A DNA stretch of 63,303 nt, taken from the NCBI RefSeq assembly GCF_014467235.1, contig NZ_NKHP01000023.1:1-63303 (forward strand), written 5' to 3'. The stretch is from Xenorhabdus indica. Its GTDB lineage: Bacteria; Pseudomonadota; Gammaproteobacteria; Enterobacterales; Enterobacteriaceae. Position numbers and translations under genes: made by a program. Below, one piece after another: positions 19,163 through 27,831 of the stretch. Numbering within the stretch: position 1 is the stretch's first letter; each line of letters begins with the position of its first letter. Below the pieces are notes generated by a model. The model did no database searches and was not told the DNA's origin. It saw only the letters and a list, made by a program, of their open reading frames with translations.

Positions 19163-20137
19163 ATGGGGCTGAATTTTAAATCATACCGAACATTGTATCG
19201 GGTATTTGTGGTATTATTCATCGTCATCACATTAAGTGTTGGCAATATATTATGGAAAGTATTTTCCAATTATCAGAATAATATCAAGCCTGATATGGAG
19301 CTGGAGGGCGTTTTGCTTTCATTGGCAATATTCATGCTCTTATCCACCATCTTTTTATATCAATACACTAAAACTGTTATTATTCCGACATATCAATTAA
19401 AAAAATCCATTAAAAATAAACAATTTATCCCTTATATACAACCTATTATTTGTAGCCAAAGTGACACCATCATCGGATGTGAGATCCTTGTACGCTGGCA
19501 ACATCCTGCACAGGGGCTATTGACACCAAAAGATTTTATCGTGCAAATTGAGAAATCAGATTTGATTGTTCCTCTAACACGTAATTTAATCACGCAAGTA
19601 CGGAATTTCTTTGTTCCGCTTACCCATCAGCTACCTAAAAACTTTCATTTTAGTTTCAATATCAGTGCAAAACATTATAAAGAAGCCAGCTTATTAGATG
19701 ATTGTCGTGATTTTCTACGAGCATTCCCTGAGAATTCTGTCCGGTTGATATTAGAAATTACAGAAAGAGAATTACTGGAGCCGGATGAGTACTCGATTAA
19801 ACTATTTAATAAATTAGATGAATTAGGTGTATTAATCGCTTTAGATGATTTCGGCACAGGTTATTCAAACCACACATATTTACAAAAATTGAATGTTAAT
19901 ATGGTGAAGATAGGTCATAACTTCATCAGCAAAATGAATACGGATATGATTTCGAAGCATATTGTTGAAAATATCATTGACTTAGCATTGCGACTGAATT
20001 TAGAAATTGTGGCAGAAGGCATTGAAAACCAAAAACAGGTGGATCAACTAAGAGACCATTCCATAAACTATTTGCAGGGGTATTATTTTGATTGTCCCGT
20101 GTCATTGGAAGAATTTGTTAATAAATGGTTGAAGTAA
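19163..20137 (+). CDS. Membrane-anchored EAL-domain c-di-GMP phosphodiesterase (putative)
   Basis: A 324-residue protein with TM1 (about 13-33), a short periplasmic loop, TM2 (about 48-66) and a cytoplasmic EAL domain. The expected catalytic set is present: E107 in E-I-L (a variant of E-A-L), N166, E198, the D228-D229 pair in D-D-F-G-T-G, K249, E285 in E-G-I-E and Q305 in Q-G-Y. One change is V-K-I-G where V-K-I-D is usual (G251). The start is the second of two adjacent ATGs, five bases after AGGAG. It sits 350 bases after yfiB and likely opposes YfiN. HmsP is a functional analogue in Yersinia, but the architecture differs. Confidence 0.85.
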   Translation: MGLNFKSYRTLYRVFVVLFIVITLSVGNILWKVFSNYQNNIKPDMELEGVLLSLAIFMLLSTIFLYQYTKTVIIPTYQLKKSIKNKQFIPYIQPIICSQSDTIIGCEILVRWQHPAQGLLTPKDFIVQIEKSDLIVPLTRNLITQVRNFFVPLTHQLPKNFHFSFNISAKHYKEASLLDDCRDFLRAFPENSVRLILEITERELLEPDEYSIKLFNKLDELGVLIALDDFGTGYSNHTYLQKLNVNMVKIGHNFISKMNTDMISKHIVENIIDLALRLNLEIVAEGIENQKQVDQLRDHSINYLQGYYFDCPVSLEEFVNKWLK

Positions 20138-20226
20138 ATAATACAACTATTCTTAATTTTAGGATTATAGAAAATAATTTTAAAAGATATCTGCATCCAG
20201 ATTAAAATACTTATTTCAATACCTTC

Positions 20227-20516
20227 TTAAAAATTATTACCATAGTAGCAATTAATGATATATATCAGGCCATAATGCCACTTAAGCTTAGGGCGCACAC
20301 CACCGGAGCCACTGGCATTCATTAAATACTCAATAAAATCAGAATTTGTTCCTTCAAATTCTTTAACGGCTTCTTGGCCGAGTGTAATAAGATCGATGTC
20401 TCTATCATCAGTATTGGCAAATGACATCACGGGTTCATAATTTCCTGATGGTGTTATATGGCACACCAGAACGCTTCAACGGTGGTTTTTTGTTGTTTAC
20501 GCTGTCGCTCGCTTAA
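20227..20516 (-). pseudogene. hipBA-like toxin-antitoxin remnant
   Basis: In minus-strand order, one frame reads L-S-E-R-Q-R-K-Q-Q-K-T-T-V-E-A-F-W-C-A-I then stops. A neighbouring frame continues with T-P-S-G-N-Y-E, as in xenobiotic-response-type HTH domains (FW..-G-V-T-Q-S-G-x-x-Y-E). That frame then runs into D-L-I-T-L-G-Q-E-A ... S-G-S-G-G-V-R-P-K-L, which resembles the S-x-G-G-A-R-P-K segment of HipA-family kinases, before ending at 20227. I read it as an antitoxin HTH joined by deletion and frameshift to the first part of a HipA-like toxin, most of which is lost. It is not expected to be functional. Confidence 0.5.
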
Positions 20517-20671
20517 TCACCCCGATTTTCCCAATCATCTATTTTTTCCAATAATTCAAATCTGCCTTCTTGTGAAAATACTATATTACTTAATAATATT
20601 AATTCACCGCCAATGGCAGGTTGTAATATTCGATCGGTCTTATCCATAGTATATTTTTTATAGTTCTCCAT
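20513..20671 (-). CDS. Unrecognised 52-residue open frame upstream of the hipBA-like remnant
   Basis: The frame begins M-E-N-Y-K-K-Y-T-M-D-K and ends D-D-W-E-N-R-G-D, with AGAGG about ten bases before the ATG at 20671. It is acidic with no membrane segment. It overlaps the beginning of the HTH remnant, so it may be a small partner gene or the out-of-frame N-terminal part of the same decayed locus. I do not recognise a family and it may not be translated. Confidence 0.3.
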   Translation of the reverse strand: MENYKKYTMDKTDRILQPAIGGELILLSNIVFSQEGRFELLEKIDDWENRGD

Positions 20672-20761
20672 TCGTCCAGCCTCTATTTCATATTACCAGG
20701 TGAGTCTAAAACTCTATTTTAGCAGCATGGACAAGGGTATTTTTGATTCAAAGTTAGAAAA

Positions 20762-22018
20762 TTAACGAACAATCATCCCCAATAAAATCCCTACTACGCT
20801 AAAATCCGCATCACTGAATGTGGTATTAGCAATACCGATACTTCCCAGAACAGGCAACAAGAATACAGGCAGAAATGTAATCAATAACCCTTGAGCAAAC
20901 GCTCCAAGGATCGCCCCTCGCCTTCCTCCCATTGCATTGCCGAAAACACCCGCGGTTGCACCAACAAAGAAATGAGGGACAACACCGGGAATAATCACAG
21001 TCATGCTCAACAAATAGAGAATAAACATGCCAACAACACCGGCAATAAAACTGCTCAGGAAGCCAATCAGAACAGCATTTGGTGCATAAGGAAAAACCAC
21101 TGGACAATCCAGTGCAGGTTTGGCATTCGGTACTAATTTGTCGGAAATACCCTTAAATGCAGGCACGATCTCAGCAATCACCATTCTGACGCCTTGCAAA
21201 ATGATATAAACACCCGCTGCAAATGTGATTGATTGCATCAGTGAATACATCACTCTGTTTTTTCCACCGCTGACTTGTCGGACTAATTCCTGATCAGCAA
21301 ATAAACAGGTGATAATAAAAATAATCGCCATAGTTAAAGCGATGGCGACAGAAGTATCGCGCAGAAATAATAAACTTTTAGGTACGTTCATCTCTTCCGT
21401 AGAATGCGCTTTATTACCCAATTTGCTGCCAATAAACCCCGCCAAGACGTAAGAAAGTGTTGAGAAATGACCAAGTGCCACATCATCAGCGCCTGTCACT
21501 TTTTTCATATAAGGATGAGCAATCGCTGGAAAAAATACCATTGAAATACCAACAACAATTGAGCCGATCACAACCAGCATCGTGCTATTTATTCCTGCTA
21601 CAGAAAGAATAACCGCCACCATCATCGACATAAATAAAGTGTGATGCCCGGTCAAGAAGATGAATTTCCAAGGTGTGAAACGGGCAATTAGAATGTTAAT
21701 CACCATAGCAAAGAACATAATCATCGCCATCTCTTTACCAAAACTTTTCTGCGCTATCGAGACGATAGCTTCATTATTTGGTACAACTCCCTGAATACCA
21801 AAGGTATCTTGAAAGATAGTGGCAAATCCACCTAATGAAGTCACTATCAGGCCCGCTCCTGCACCTAAGATAACGAATCCAAGTATAGTTTTTACTGTTC
21901 CTTTGATGCACTCCGTCACAGGCTGTTTCTGCATTACCAAACCAATTAATGAAATTAGCCCGACTAAAATCGCAGGCTCTGCCAGTACGTCGTTCATCAA
22001 AAAACGGAAGAAATCCAT
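20762..22018 (-). CDS. ulaA: PTS ascorbate-type transporter, EIIC (UlaA/SgaT family)
   Basis: An integral membrane permease of 418 residues with about ten hydrophobic segments, resembling E. coli UlaA: F-F-R-F-L-M-N-D-V-L near the start, P-W-K-F-I-F-L-T-G-H-H near 117, F-F-V-G-A-T-A-G-V-F-G-N-A-x-G-G-R-R-G near 357, and the C-terminal D-F-x-V-V-G. It would carry the sugar while EIIB phosphorylates it. The ATG at 22018 follows GGAG with six bases spacing. An upstream TTG overlaps that ribosome site. It is the last gene of a three-gene unit EIIA-EIIB-EIIC (E. coli order is C-B-A). No ulaDEF, ulaG or ulaR is nearby, so the substrate is uncertain. Confidence 0.87.
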   Translation of the reverse strand: MDFFRFLMNDVLAEPAILVGLISLIGLVMQKQPVTECIKGTVKTILGFVILGAGAGLIVTSLGGFATIFQDTFGIQGVVPNNEAIVSIAQKSFGKEMAMIMFFAMVINILIARFTPWKFIFLTGHHTLFMSMMVAVILSVAGINSTMLVVIGSIVVGISMVFFPAIAHPYMKKVTGADDVALGHFSTLSYVLAGFIGSKLGNKAHSTEEMNVPKSLLFLRDTSVAIALTMAIIFIITCLFADQELVRQVSGGKNRVMYSLMQSITFAAGVYIILQGVRMVIAEIVPAFKGISDKLVPNAKPALDCPVVFPYAPNAVLIGFLSSFIAGVVGMFILYLLSMTVIIPGVVPHFFVGATAGVFGNAMGGRRGAILGAFAQGLLITFLPVFLLPVLGSIGIANTTFSDADFSVVGILLGMIVR

Positions 22019-22030
22019 ATTTTTCTCCAA

Positions 22031-22318
22031 CTACAATTTACCGAGTTCTTGCAATACCGCAGATAAACGCACTTTCATGGCAGATTTATCTAACATATTT
22101 TCTAATACAATGATTTTCTGAGCTATCTGCTGTTTAATCAGTTGTTCTGCAATATCTTTTGTCGCAATGAAAATATCGCTCTTGGCCGCTTTTGCTGAAC
22201 CTAAATCTGTATGTTCAACACTGGCTTCAACGCCTAATTCCTGCAAAATATTTTTAATACTTATCTCCATTATCAGGCTGGTCCCTAAACCATGACCACA
22301 AACAACGGTAATTTTCAT
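22031..22318 (-). CDS. ulaB: PTS ascorbate-type EIIB (UlaB/SgaB family)
   Basis: A 95-residue cytoplasmic EIIB domain with the phosphorylated cysteine C8 in V-V-C-G-H-G-L-G-T-S, the typical P-loop-like start of lactose/ascorbate EIIB proteins. It takes phosphate from the EIIA histidine and passes it to the incoming sugar. Twelve bases separate it from the EIIC gene. Confidence 0.9.
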   Translation of the reverse strand: MKITVVCGHGLGTSLIMEISIKNILQELGVEASVEHTDLGSAKAAKSDIFIATKDIAEQLIKQQIAQKIIVLENMLDKSAMKVRLSAVLQELGKL

Positions 22319-22347
22319 CTTATTTTCCTGTTAAATAAAAATATTGG

Positions 22348-22791
22348 TTAATATTCTTGAACAATAGAAAAAATCTCGTCTTGGTTTTTAGCCTGCATTA
22401 ATCGATTGATTTTTGGCTGATCATCAAATAATCCTGCAAGTTCAGCGATCACTTCTATATGGCTATCACTGTTTGTTGTAGCAAATACGAACAGTAACTT
22501 GACCGGATCATTTTCCACAGAGCCAAACATGACACCTTGTTTGATAAACGTCAGGCTCAGGGCAAGACGATTGGCTCCCTGCTCCGGTCTCGCATGGGGG
22601 ATCGCAATACCTGAACCAATCACGTAATAAGGACCAAACTCTTCATGGGCACGATAAATGGCATCGACATAACTCGGCTGAATCGCTGCATTATCGATAA
22701 GCGGCTGACAGGCTAACTCAATGGCCTCTTGCCAATCTTTAACACCAGGAATCCATTGAATAACATCACGATTCAGTAGTGTTTTTAACAT
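22348..22791 (-). CDS. ulaC: PTS ascorbate-type EIIA (UlaC/PtxA family)
   Basis: A 147-residue EIIA domain of the mannitol/fructose fold. The phospho-accepting histidine is H66 in I-A-I-P-H-A-R-P-E. The region F-G-P-Y-Y-V-I-G-S-G before it matches UlaC (F-G-P-Y-F-V-I-A-P-G). The ATG at 22791 was chosen because AGGAG lies six bases upstream. A start 11 codons earlier would include that ribosome site in the coding region. It is the first gene of the unit, and no regulator gene adjoins it. A TGTGA half-site occurs upstream near 22935, too weak to call a CRP site. Confidence 0.88.
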   Translation of the reverse strand: MLKTLLNRDVIQWIPGVKDWQEAIELACQPLIDNAAIQPSYVDAIYRAHEEFGPYYVIGSGIAIPHARPEQGANRLALSLTFIKQGVMFGSVENDPVKLLFVFATTNSDSHIEVIAELAGLFDDQPKINRLMQAKNQDEIFSIVQEY

Positions 22792-22984
22792 TGAATGCTC
22801 CTGATTTAACGTGTTTTCCGCCAACAGTACATCTATAAAATATTTTCAAAAGTACGTCACTGAGTACAAGCATAGTCACTGCAAATCAAACATACCGATG
22901 GAAAAAGAAAAAAAGCACAATAATATGGAGTAAATCACATTACAGATTGAAATGAAGAGATAGACATTTATACAAAATTATGCG

Positions 22985-23018
22985 CATAAAAAATCCCCGG
23001 ATTGTAAGCCCAGGGATT
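22985..23018 (-). terminator. Rho-independent terminator of the BCCT transporter gene
   Basis: On the minus strand a 9-bp stem (AATCCCTGG with CCGGGGATT, one G-T pair; 23018-23010 and 23000-22992) is followed directly by a run of T. It begins 29 bases past the transporter stop. Confidence 0.85.
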
Positions 23019-23046
23019 GGAATTTTCTGTTAACAGGCCATATTGG

Positions 23047-25047
23047 TTAACGGACTAAATGCAAAAAGTGAATGTGCTTTTCGTATTGATCCAAAATATC
23101 GTGGATGATCTGTTCCTGAGTCCATCCCATCAGATCGTAATCCTGTCCACCCTCTTTAAGGTAAACTTCAGCACGATAATATTTTTGTTCCTCACTTCTT
23201 TCATTATCTTCCAGACCCACAATAGCAAACGCTGGTTGAATATAACCTCGCAGACGAACTTCATAGACAAAATTAAGATTTTCGCCAAAATCCACTTCCA
23301 GATGAATGCGGTCATCCAGTTCATCATTGATGACAACAACTTTATTCTGCTTTGCCAATTCTCCAGCCACCATACTCATTGCCTGCTGAATGACTTCGCC
23401 CATAAAGCGTTTTACCTGCGAACTTTTAGGGTAATAAACAATATTTCTTAATCTTCGCTGCCATGGGATCGGGTTACGGCTGGCCGGAGGCGCTATTGTG
23501 GTCATCTGCTGGCTGTCTTTCTTATAAGCGTCAATTCGTAATGCCTTAAGCAAGCCATATATCGATATCAACAAAATTATCGAGAAAGGAAGCGCACTGG
23601 CGATCGTTACTGTTTGCAAAGCAGATAAGCCCCCTGCAATCAATAAAGCAATGGCAACTGCTCCCATCAAACCTGCCCAGAAAATCCGCTGCCAGATAGG
23701 TGTATGATGAGCTCCACCAGAAGCCAGTGTATCAACCACCATGGCACCAGAATCAGCAGAAGTGATAAAGAACATCACGACCATGATCATTGCAATGAAC
23801 GATAAAACGGTAGGCAGTGGAAAATGCTCCAGAAAATTGAACAGCGCCAGGGAAACATCTGTCTGTACGATGCTGGCTAATTCTTTGGCTCCCTGATTAG
23901 CAATCATGTCAATCGCACTATTACCAAATGCCGTCATCCACATCAGAGTAAAACCACTGGGTACGAACAAAACACCAGTGACAAATTCCCTGATTGTCCG
24001 GCCTCTGGAAACTCTGGCGATAAACATCCCAACGAATGGAGACCAGGATAGCCACCATCCCCAATACAGTAACGTCCATCCCCCTAACCAATTACTGGAC
24101 TTAGGTTCATAGGCATACAGGTTAAATGTTTTGCTGACAATATCCGAAAGGTAGCCGCCCGTATTTTCCACAAAGGACTTCAACAGCAGTACCGTTGGTC
24201 CCAAAGCAACAACCAGAATCAACAATAAAAATGCCAGCCCTAAATTCAACTCAGATAAAACACGGATGCCTTTCTCTAAACCAGAAATAACCGAAATGGT
24301 AGCCAGAGCAGTGATTGTAATGATCAATACAACCTGTACCGTCCCATTGATAGGTAAATCAAATAGATGATTAAGACCAGCATTCACTTGGAGAATGCCA
24401 TAGCCCAAAGACGTGGCTACGCCAAATACTGTACCAATAACCGCAAAGATATCGACAGCATGACCAATTGGCCCATGAATTTTATCACCAATAATCGGAT
24501 ACAGCGCAGAGCGCAGTGTTAAAGGCAAACCATGCCGATAGCTAAAAAATGCCAGAATCAAAGCCACAATGGCATAGATTGCCCAGGCGTGAAGCCCCCA
24601 ATGAAAGAAAGTTAACTTCATCGCCTGTTTAGCCGCAGCAATACTTTCAGGTGTGCCCACCGGTGGTGACAGATAATGCATGACAGGTTCAGCCACACCA
24701 AAGAACATCAATCCAATACCCATTCCCGCAGAAAAAAGCATGGCAAACCAGGAAAAATAACTGAAATCAGGTTCTGCATGGTCAGGGCCAAGCTTTATAT
24801 TGCCGTATCTGGATAAACCCAAATAGGTAACTGAAAGTAAAATCAACGCAACGGCAAGGATATAAAACCAACTAGCATTAACAAACAAGTCTTGCTGCAA
24901 AGATTTAAACCACCTATCGGCAAGCTCCGGTTTCAAACCAGCAAATGCGACCAGTGCAATGATCAAAAATGCCGAGAAGAAAAAGACTGGTGGGTTAATG
25001 TAAGTTTTCGTCTTTACCTGTCCAGTATTATCTTGACTCATACTCAT
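23047..25047 (-). CDS. betT: BCCT-family choline/betaine transporter (BetT-like)
   Basis: A 666-residue membrane transporter with twelve predicted helices and a long cytoplasmic C-terminal domain (about 500-666), as in BetT. The family signature W-G-W-W-L-S-W-S-P-F-V-G ... R-G-R-T-I-R-E-F is at 329-355. The C terminus I-H-D-I-L-D-Q-Y-E-K-H-I-H-F-L matches BetT. At the ion-coupling stretch it has G-M-G-I-G-L-M-F-F-G (108-117), whereas E. coli BetT has G-I-G-I-D-L-M-F-F. An aspartate there goes with proton-coupled choline uptake and glycine with sodium-coupled betaine uptake in characterised members, so substrate and coupling are open. No betA, betB or betI is present here. The gene has its own terminator. 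Confidence 0.85.
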   Translation of the reverse strand: MSMSQDNTGQVKTKTYINPPVFFFSAFLIIALVAFAGLKPELADRWFKSLQQDLFVNASWFYILAVALILLSVTYLGLSRYGNIKLGPDHAEPDFSYFSWFAMLFSAGMGIGLMFFGVAEPVMHYLSPPVGTPESIAAAKQAMKLTFFHWGLHAWAIYAIVALILAFFSYRHGLPLTLRSALYPIIGDKIHGPIGHAVDIFAVIGTVFGVATSLGYGILQVNAGLNHLFDLPINGTVQVVLIITITALATISVISGLEKGIRVLSELNLGLAFLLLILVVALGPTVLLLKSFVENTGGYLSDIVSKTFNLYAYEPKSSNWLGGWTLLYWGWWLSWSPFVGMFIARVSRGRTIREFVTGVLFVPSGFTLMWMTAFGNSAIDMIANQGAKELASIVQTDVSLALFNFLEHFPLPTVLSFIAMIMVVMFFITSADSGAMVVDTLASGGAHHTPIWQRIFWAGLMGAVAIALLIAGGLSALQTVTIASALPFSIILLISIYGLLKALRIDAYKKDSQQMTTIAPPASRNPIPWQRRLRNIVYYPKSSQVKRFMGEVIQQAMSMVAGELAKQNKVVVINDELDDRIHLEVDFGENLNFVYEVRLRGYIQPAFAIVGLEDNERSEEQKYYRAEVYLKEGGQDYDLMGWTQEQIIHDILDQYEKHIHFLHLVR

Positions 25048-25398
25048 CCTTCAAAATTAGTGTCCGACACTATCTCCTATATCAATCCAAAAAATATTTT
25101 GTCGAAATTTCAATAAAATAAATATAACCTCAATTAAGGGTTACCCATCCTGTAGATCTTTTGCGCTCATAATTCACTCAAGCTACGTTCATGGTCACCT
25201 TAACATAAAAATCAGAGCAGCTGTACTCACAGCGAGGTAGACAACCACCATTATTAACAAACAAATAACATTAATAGTTAATAAATTAACAATAAAAAAC
25301 ATTAACCTCATTTTTCCGTGTGATTTATTAATAGCATATGACCGATAGTGCAATGATCTCTCACTCAGGTTAATAACTGACATAAGGAAGTTAACGCT
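25048..25398. other. AT-rich divergent control region between the BCCT gene and the SDR gene
   Basis: About 350 bases rich in TTAA and TTAAC words, with an imperfect GTTAA...TTAAC pair just before the SDR start. It must hold the promoters of both divergent genes. A minus-strand frame at 25195-25383 could encode a 62-residue peptide with one membrane helix, but its ribosome site is weak and I do not call it. Confidence 0.45.
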
Positions 25399-26169
25399 AT
25401 GTTAAATAGATTAGATAAGTTAGATGGATTAAAAGGTAAACGAGTTGTGGTAACAGGCGGAGGCCGTGATTTTGGGCAGGCCATTTCTGTCTGGTTCGCA
25501 CGGGAAGGTGCACATGTTGACCTCTGTGCTCGTCAATTAGAACGTGCCGAAGAGACTCGTGAAATCATTCAGGGTGAAGGTGGGATTGCAAGAAGTTATC
25601 AATGTGATGTCAGCGATGCACAATCAGTTCGCAACTTTGCCAATCAATTACTACAAGACAGTAAACCCATCAATATTCTGATACTGAGTGCAGCCCAATG
25701 GCTGGAAGGCAATCTGAGTGATAATGACAGTGATGAAGATATCATCAGCACAATGAATTCCGGTGCGACGGGTTCCATGCTATTGACCAAAATGTTATTA
25801 CCAAGCCTGCGTAAGTCTCAAGGAGCTGATATTATTGCAATGGTGTCAGTCTGCGGCATTCCAAACTTTATCCGCTCTGTCGCACATCCGGTATTTTTCG
25901 CGGCCAAACATGCAATGAGTGGCTTTTGCCAGACTATTTCCCATCAATTGAGCAAAGATAATATTCGCGTAACCGGAATCTATCCTCCTGATTTTGAAAT
26001 TAATGGTTTTGATGAAGATCTGGATGACCATCAAACAATGGGTAAACAAGTACTGAACGGGCGCTCAGTGTGGGAATCCATACGATTTGTTTTGACCCAA
26101 CCTCGCAGTTGCCATATTAGTGCAATTTATTTTCAGGGCCCAACTTTTGAGGATATGAAACAGTTATAA
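25399..26169 (+). CDS. Short-chain dehydrogenase/reductase family protein lacking the catalytic Tyr
   Basis: A 256-residue Rossmann protein. The nucleotide-binding loop is T-G-G-G-R-D-F-G at about 19-26. C-D-V-S-D (about 70) and the L-S-A-A-Q strand end (about 97) also fit SDRs. The catalytic Y-x-x-x-K site, however, reads F-F-A-A-K (about 166-170), so Tyr is replaced by Phe, with Lys kept. The serine position is in M-V-S-V-C-G. Classical SDRs need the Tyr for hydride transfer, so this may be a binding or regulatory protein or an unusual enzyme. The ribosome site AAGGAAG precedes ATG 25399. It is transcribed divergently from the BCCT transporter, and the substrate is unknown. Confidence 0.8.
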   Translation: MLNRLDKLDGLKGKRVVVTGGGRDFGQAISVWFAREGAHVDLCARQLERAEETREIIQGEGGIARSYQCDVSDAQSVRNFANQLLQDSKPINILILSAAQWLEGNLSDNDSDEDIISTMNSGATGSMLLTKMLLPSLRKSQGADIIAMVSVCGIPNFIRSVAHPVFFAAKHAMSGFCQTISHQLSKDNIRVTGIYPPDFEINGFDEDLDDHQTMGKQVLNGRSVWESIRFVLTQPRSCHISAIYFQGPTFEDMKQL

Positions 26170-26315
26170 CCATGCTAATTAACTTACCTTGCATGTCATG
26201 GTTGGCTATAGCTTCAAGAAAAGGGCACCCATTCTATCAACCTTACTGAACAATAGTTATCATCTCGTTACTGATCGTTCCTTTCTCTCTCTTTTGGTTT
26301 ATTTTACATAAACAA

Positions 26316-26341
26316 AGACCCAGCTAATCATGGCTGGGTCT
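26316..26341. terminator. Bidirectional terminator between the SDR gene and nuoN
   Basis: A 9-bp perfect stem (AGACCCAGC at 26316-26324 with GCTGGGTCT at 26333-26341) lies 26 bases past the nuoN stop. On the minus strand it is followed by TTTG-TTT, so it should end the nuo transcript. It may also stop the SDR transcript. Confidence 0.75.
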
Positions 26342-26367
26342 CTAATAATATTAATTAATACCATGCC

Positions 26368-27825
26368 TTACATAACACTTTTCGCCTGTTGGACAATATC
26401 AATCAATGGCTGTGGCCAAACACCAAGGAGCAACACCAGTAATGCGGTAAGCAACACAACAATACCACCGGAGGTTAACGCCCAGTTTCTTGGCGTGTCG
26501 CGATTCAGTGCTTTCGGGGCGGGCAGGTATAAACTCACCATCACACGCAGGTAATAATAAAGGCCAATCGCACTTCCCACTACCACTGCTCCGGTCAACC
26601 ACCACAATCTGGCCTCAACACCTGTTGCAATAACATAGAATTTACCAATGAAACCAAATGTTAACGGTATTCCCGCCAGTGACAACATCATGATCGTCAT
26701 AACAGCCGACAGGATGGGTTTATGCCAGAACAGGCCACGATAGGAGAATAGTGATTCAGCATCAGGGCCTCTGTACGGGCTGGACATCAGGCTGACTACC
26801 CCAAATGCACCAATGCTGGCAAGCAGATAACCGGCCAGGTAAAGACCCGCGGTCTCTTCTGCCAGGGTATAGTCTTTAATGGCGATTAACACCACCAGCA
26901 AATAACCTAAATGTGCAATGGATGAGTAACCGAGCAGTCGTTTGATATTGCTCTGCGTCAGTGCCAACAAGTTACCAAACAGGATAGAGGAGATTGCAAT
27001 CACAGTTAACACAGTGCGCAAAGTCTCGCTGTCGGTCACCGGTGCTTCAATAAACAGACGCATTACTACGGCAAAGATAGCGACTTTACTTGCTGTTGCC
27101 AAAAAGGTCGATACGGGTGCCGGCGCGCCCTGATAAACATCAGGTGTCCAAAGCTGGAAAGGAACGAGGGAAAGTTTGAAACCCAAACCCACAATCATCA
27201 TCCCCAATCCAGCCAGAACCAGAGGTTCATGAAGTTTACTGTCACTCAGGCTTCTGCCCAGTGATGCAAAGGACAGATCACCTGATTCAGCATACAGCAG
27301 TGCAATACCGAATAGCAGGAACGAGGATGCTGCCGCAGACAGCAGCATATATTTGATACTCGCTTCCAGTGAGCGCTTTTGGCGGAATGCGTAACCGATC
27401 AAACCAAACAGTGGCAAAGTAATCAGCTCAATACCGATAAACAGTGATGCCATGTGGTTTGCAGAAGCAAGCAGAACGCCTCCGGCAGCCGCAATCAACA
27501 CCAACAGGTAAAACTCTTCTTTGTTATCGGGATAATTTTCCAACCATGAATAGGCGAATGTCGTCGTTGCCAGGCTCGCAATCAGCACCAGGGCAGTATA
27601 GAACATTGCAAAACGATCCACATGGATCAGTGGAGTGACATCCATCGGCTCCTGCAACCCAACAAAATAGAGAGAAAGCAGGGCTAGGTTTAAACCAATC
27701 ACTGTCAAGGTGACATTGGTGAAATGATCGCGTCGCCATGCAATGGACAGCATCACAACCACCACCGTCAACCCAACGATCAATAGCGGCAACAGTGCGA
27801 TCAATTGTTCAGAAGTTATTGTCAT
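26368..27825 (-). CDS. nuoN: NADH-quinone oxidoreductase subunit N
   Basis: Antiporter-like membrane subunit of complex I (NDH-1), which pumps protons as electrons pass from NADH to quinone. At 485 residues it equals the E. coli length. It begins [13 protein letters not shown] and has fourteen or so hydrophobic helices, with the conserved [14 protein letters not shown] segment and [14 protein letters not shown] in the middle. It is the last gene of the nuo operon, six bases after nuoM, with a terminator following. Confidence 0.96.
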   Translation of the reverse strand: MTITSEQLIALLPLLIVGLTVVVVMLSIAWRRDHFTNVTLTVIGLNLALLSLYFVGLQEPMDVTPLIHVDRFAMFYTALVLIASLATTTFAYSWLENYPDNKEEFYLLVLIAAAGGVLLASANHMASLFIGIELITLPLFGLIGYAFRQKRSLEASIKYMLLSAAASSFLLFGIALLYAESGDLSFASLGRSLSDSKLHEPLVLAGLGMMIVGLGFKLSLVPFQLWTPDVYQGAPAPVSTFLATASKVAIFAVVMRLFIEAPVTDSETLRTVLTVIAISSILFGNLLALTQSNIKRLLGYSSIAHLGYLLVVLIAIKDYTLAEETAGLYLAGYLLASIGAFGVVSLMSSPYRGPDAESLFSYRGLFWHKPILSAVMTIMMLSLAGIPLTFGFIGKFYVIATGVEARLWWLTGAVVVGSAIGLYYYLRVMVSLYLPAPKALNRDTPRNWALTSGGIVVLLTALLVLLLGVWPQPLIDIVQQAKSVM

Positions 27826-27831
27826 GGCGAA

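Noticed and set aside
22925..22950. CRP site upstream of ulaC
   Set aside because: Only one TGTGA half-site is good. The other half does not match TCACA.
25195..25383. 62-residue membrane peptide in the divergent control region
   Set aside because: One hydrophobic stretch is visible, but the ribosome site is weak and AT-rich DNA readily yields such frames. Kept only as a note.
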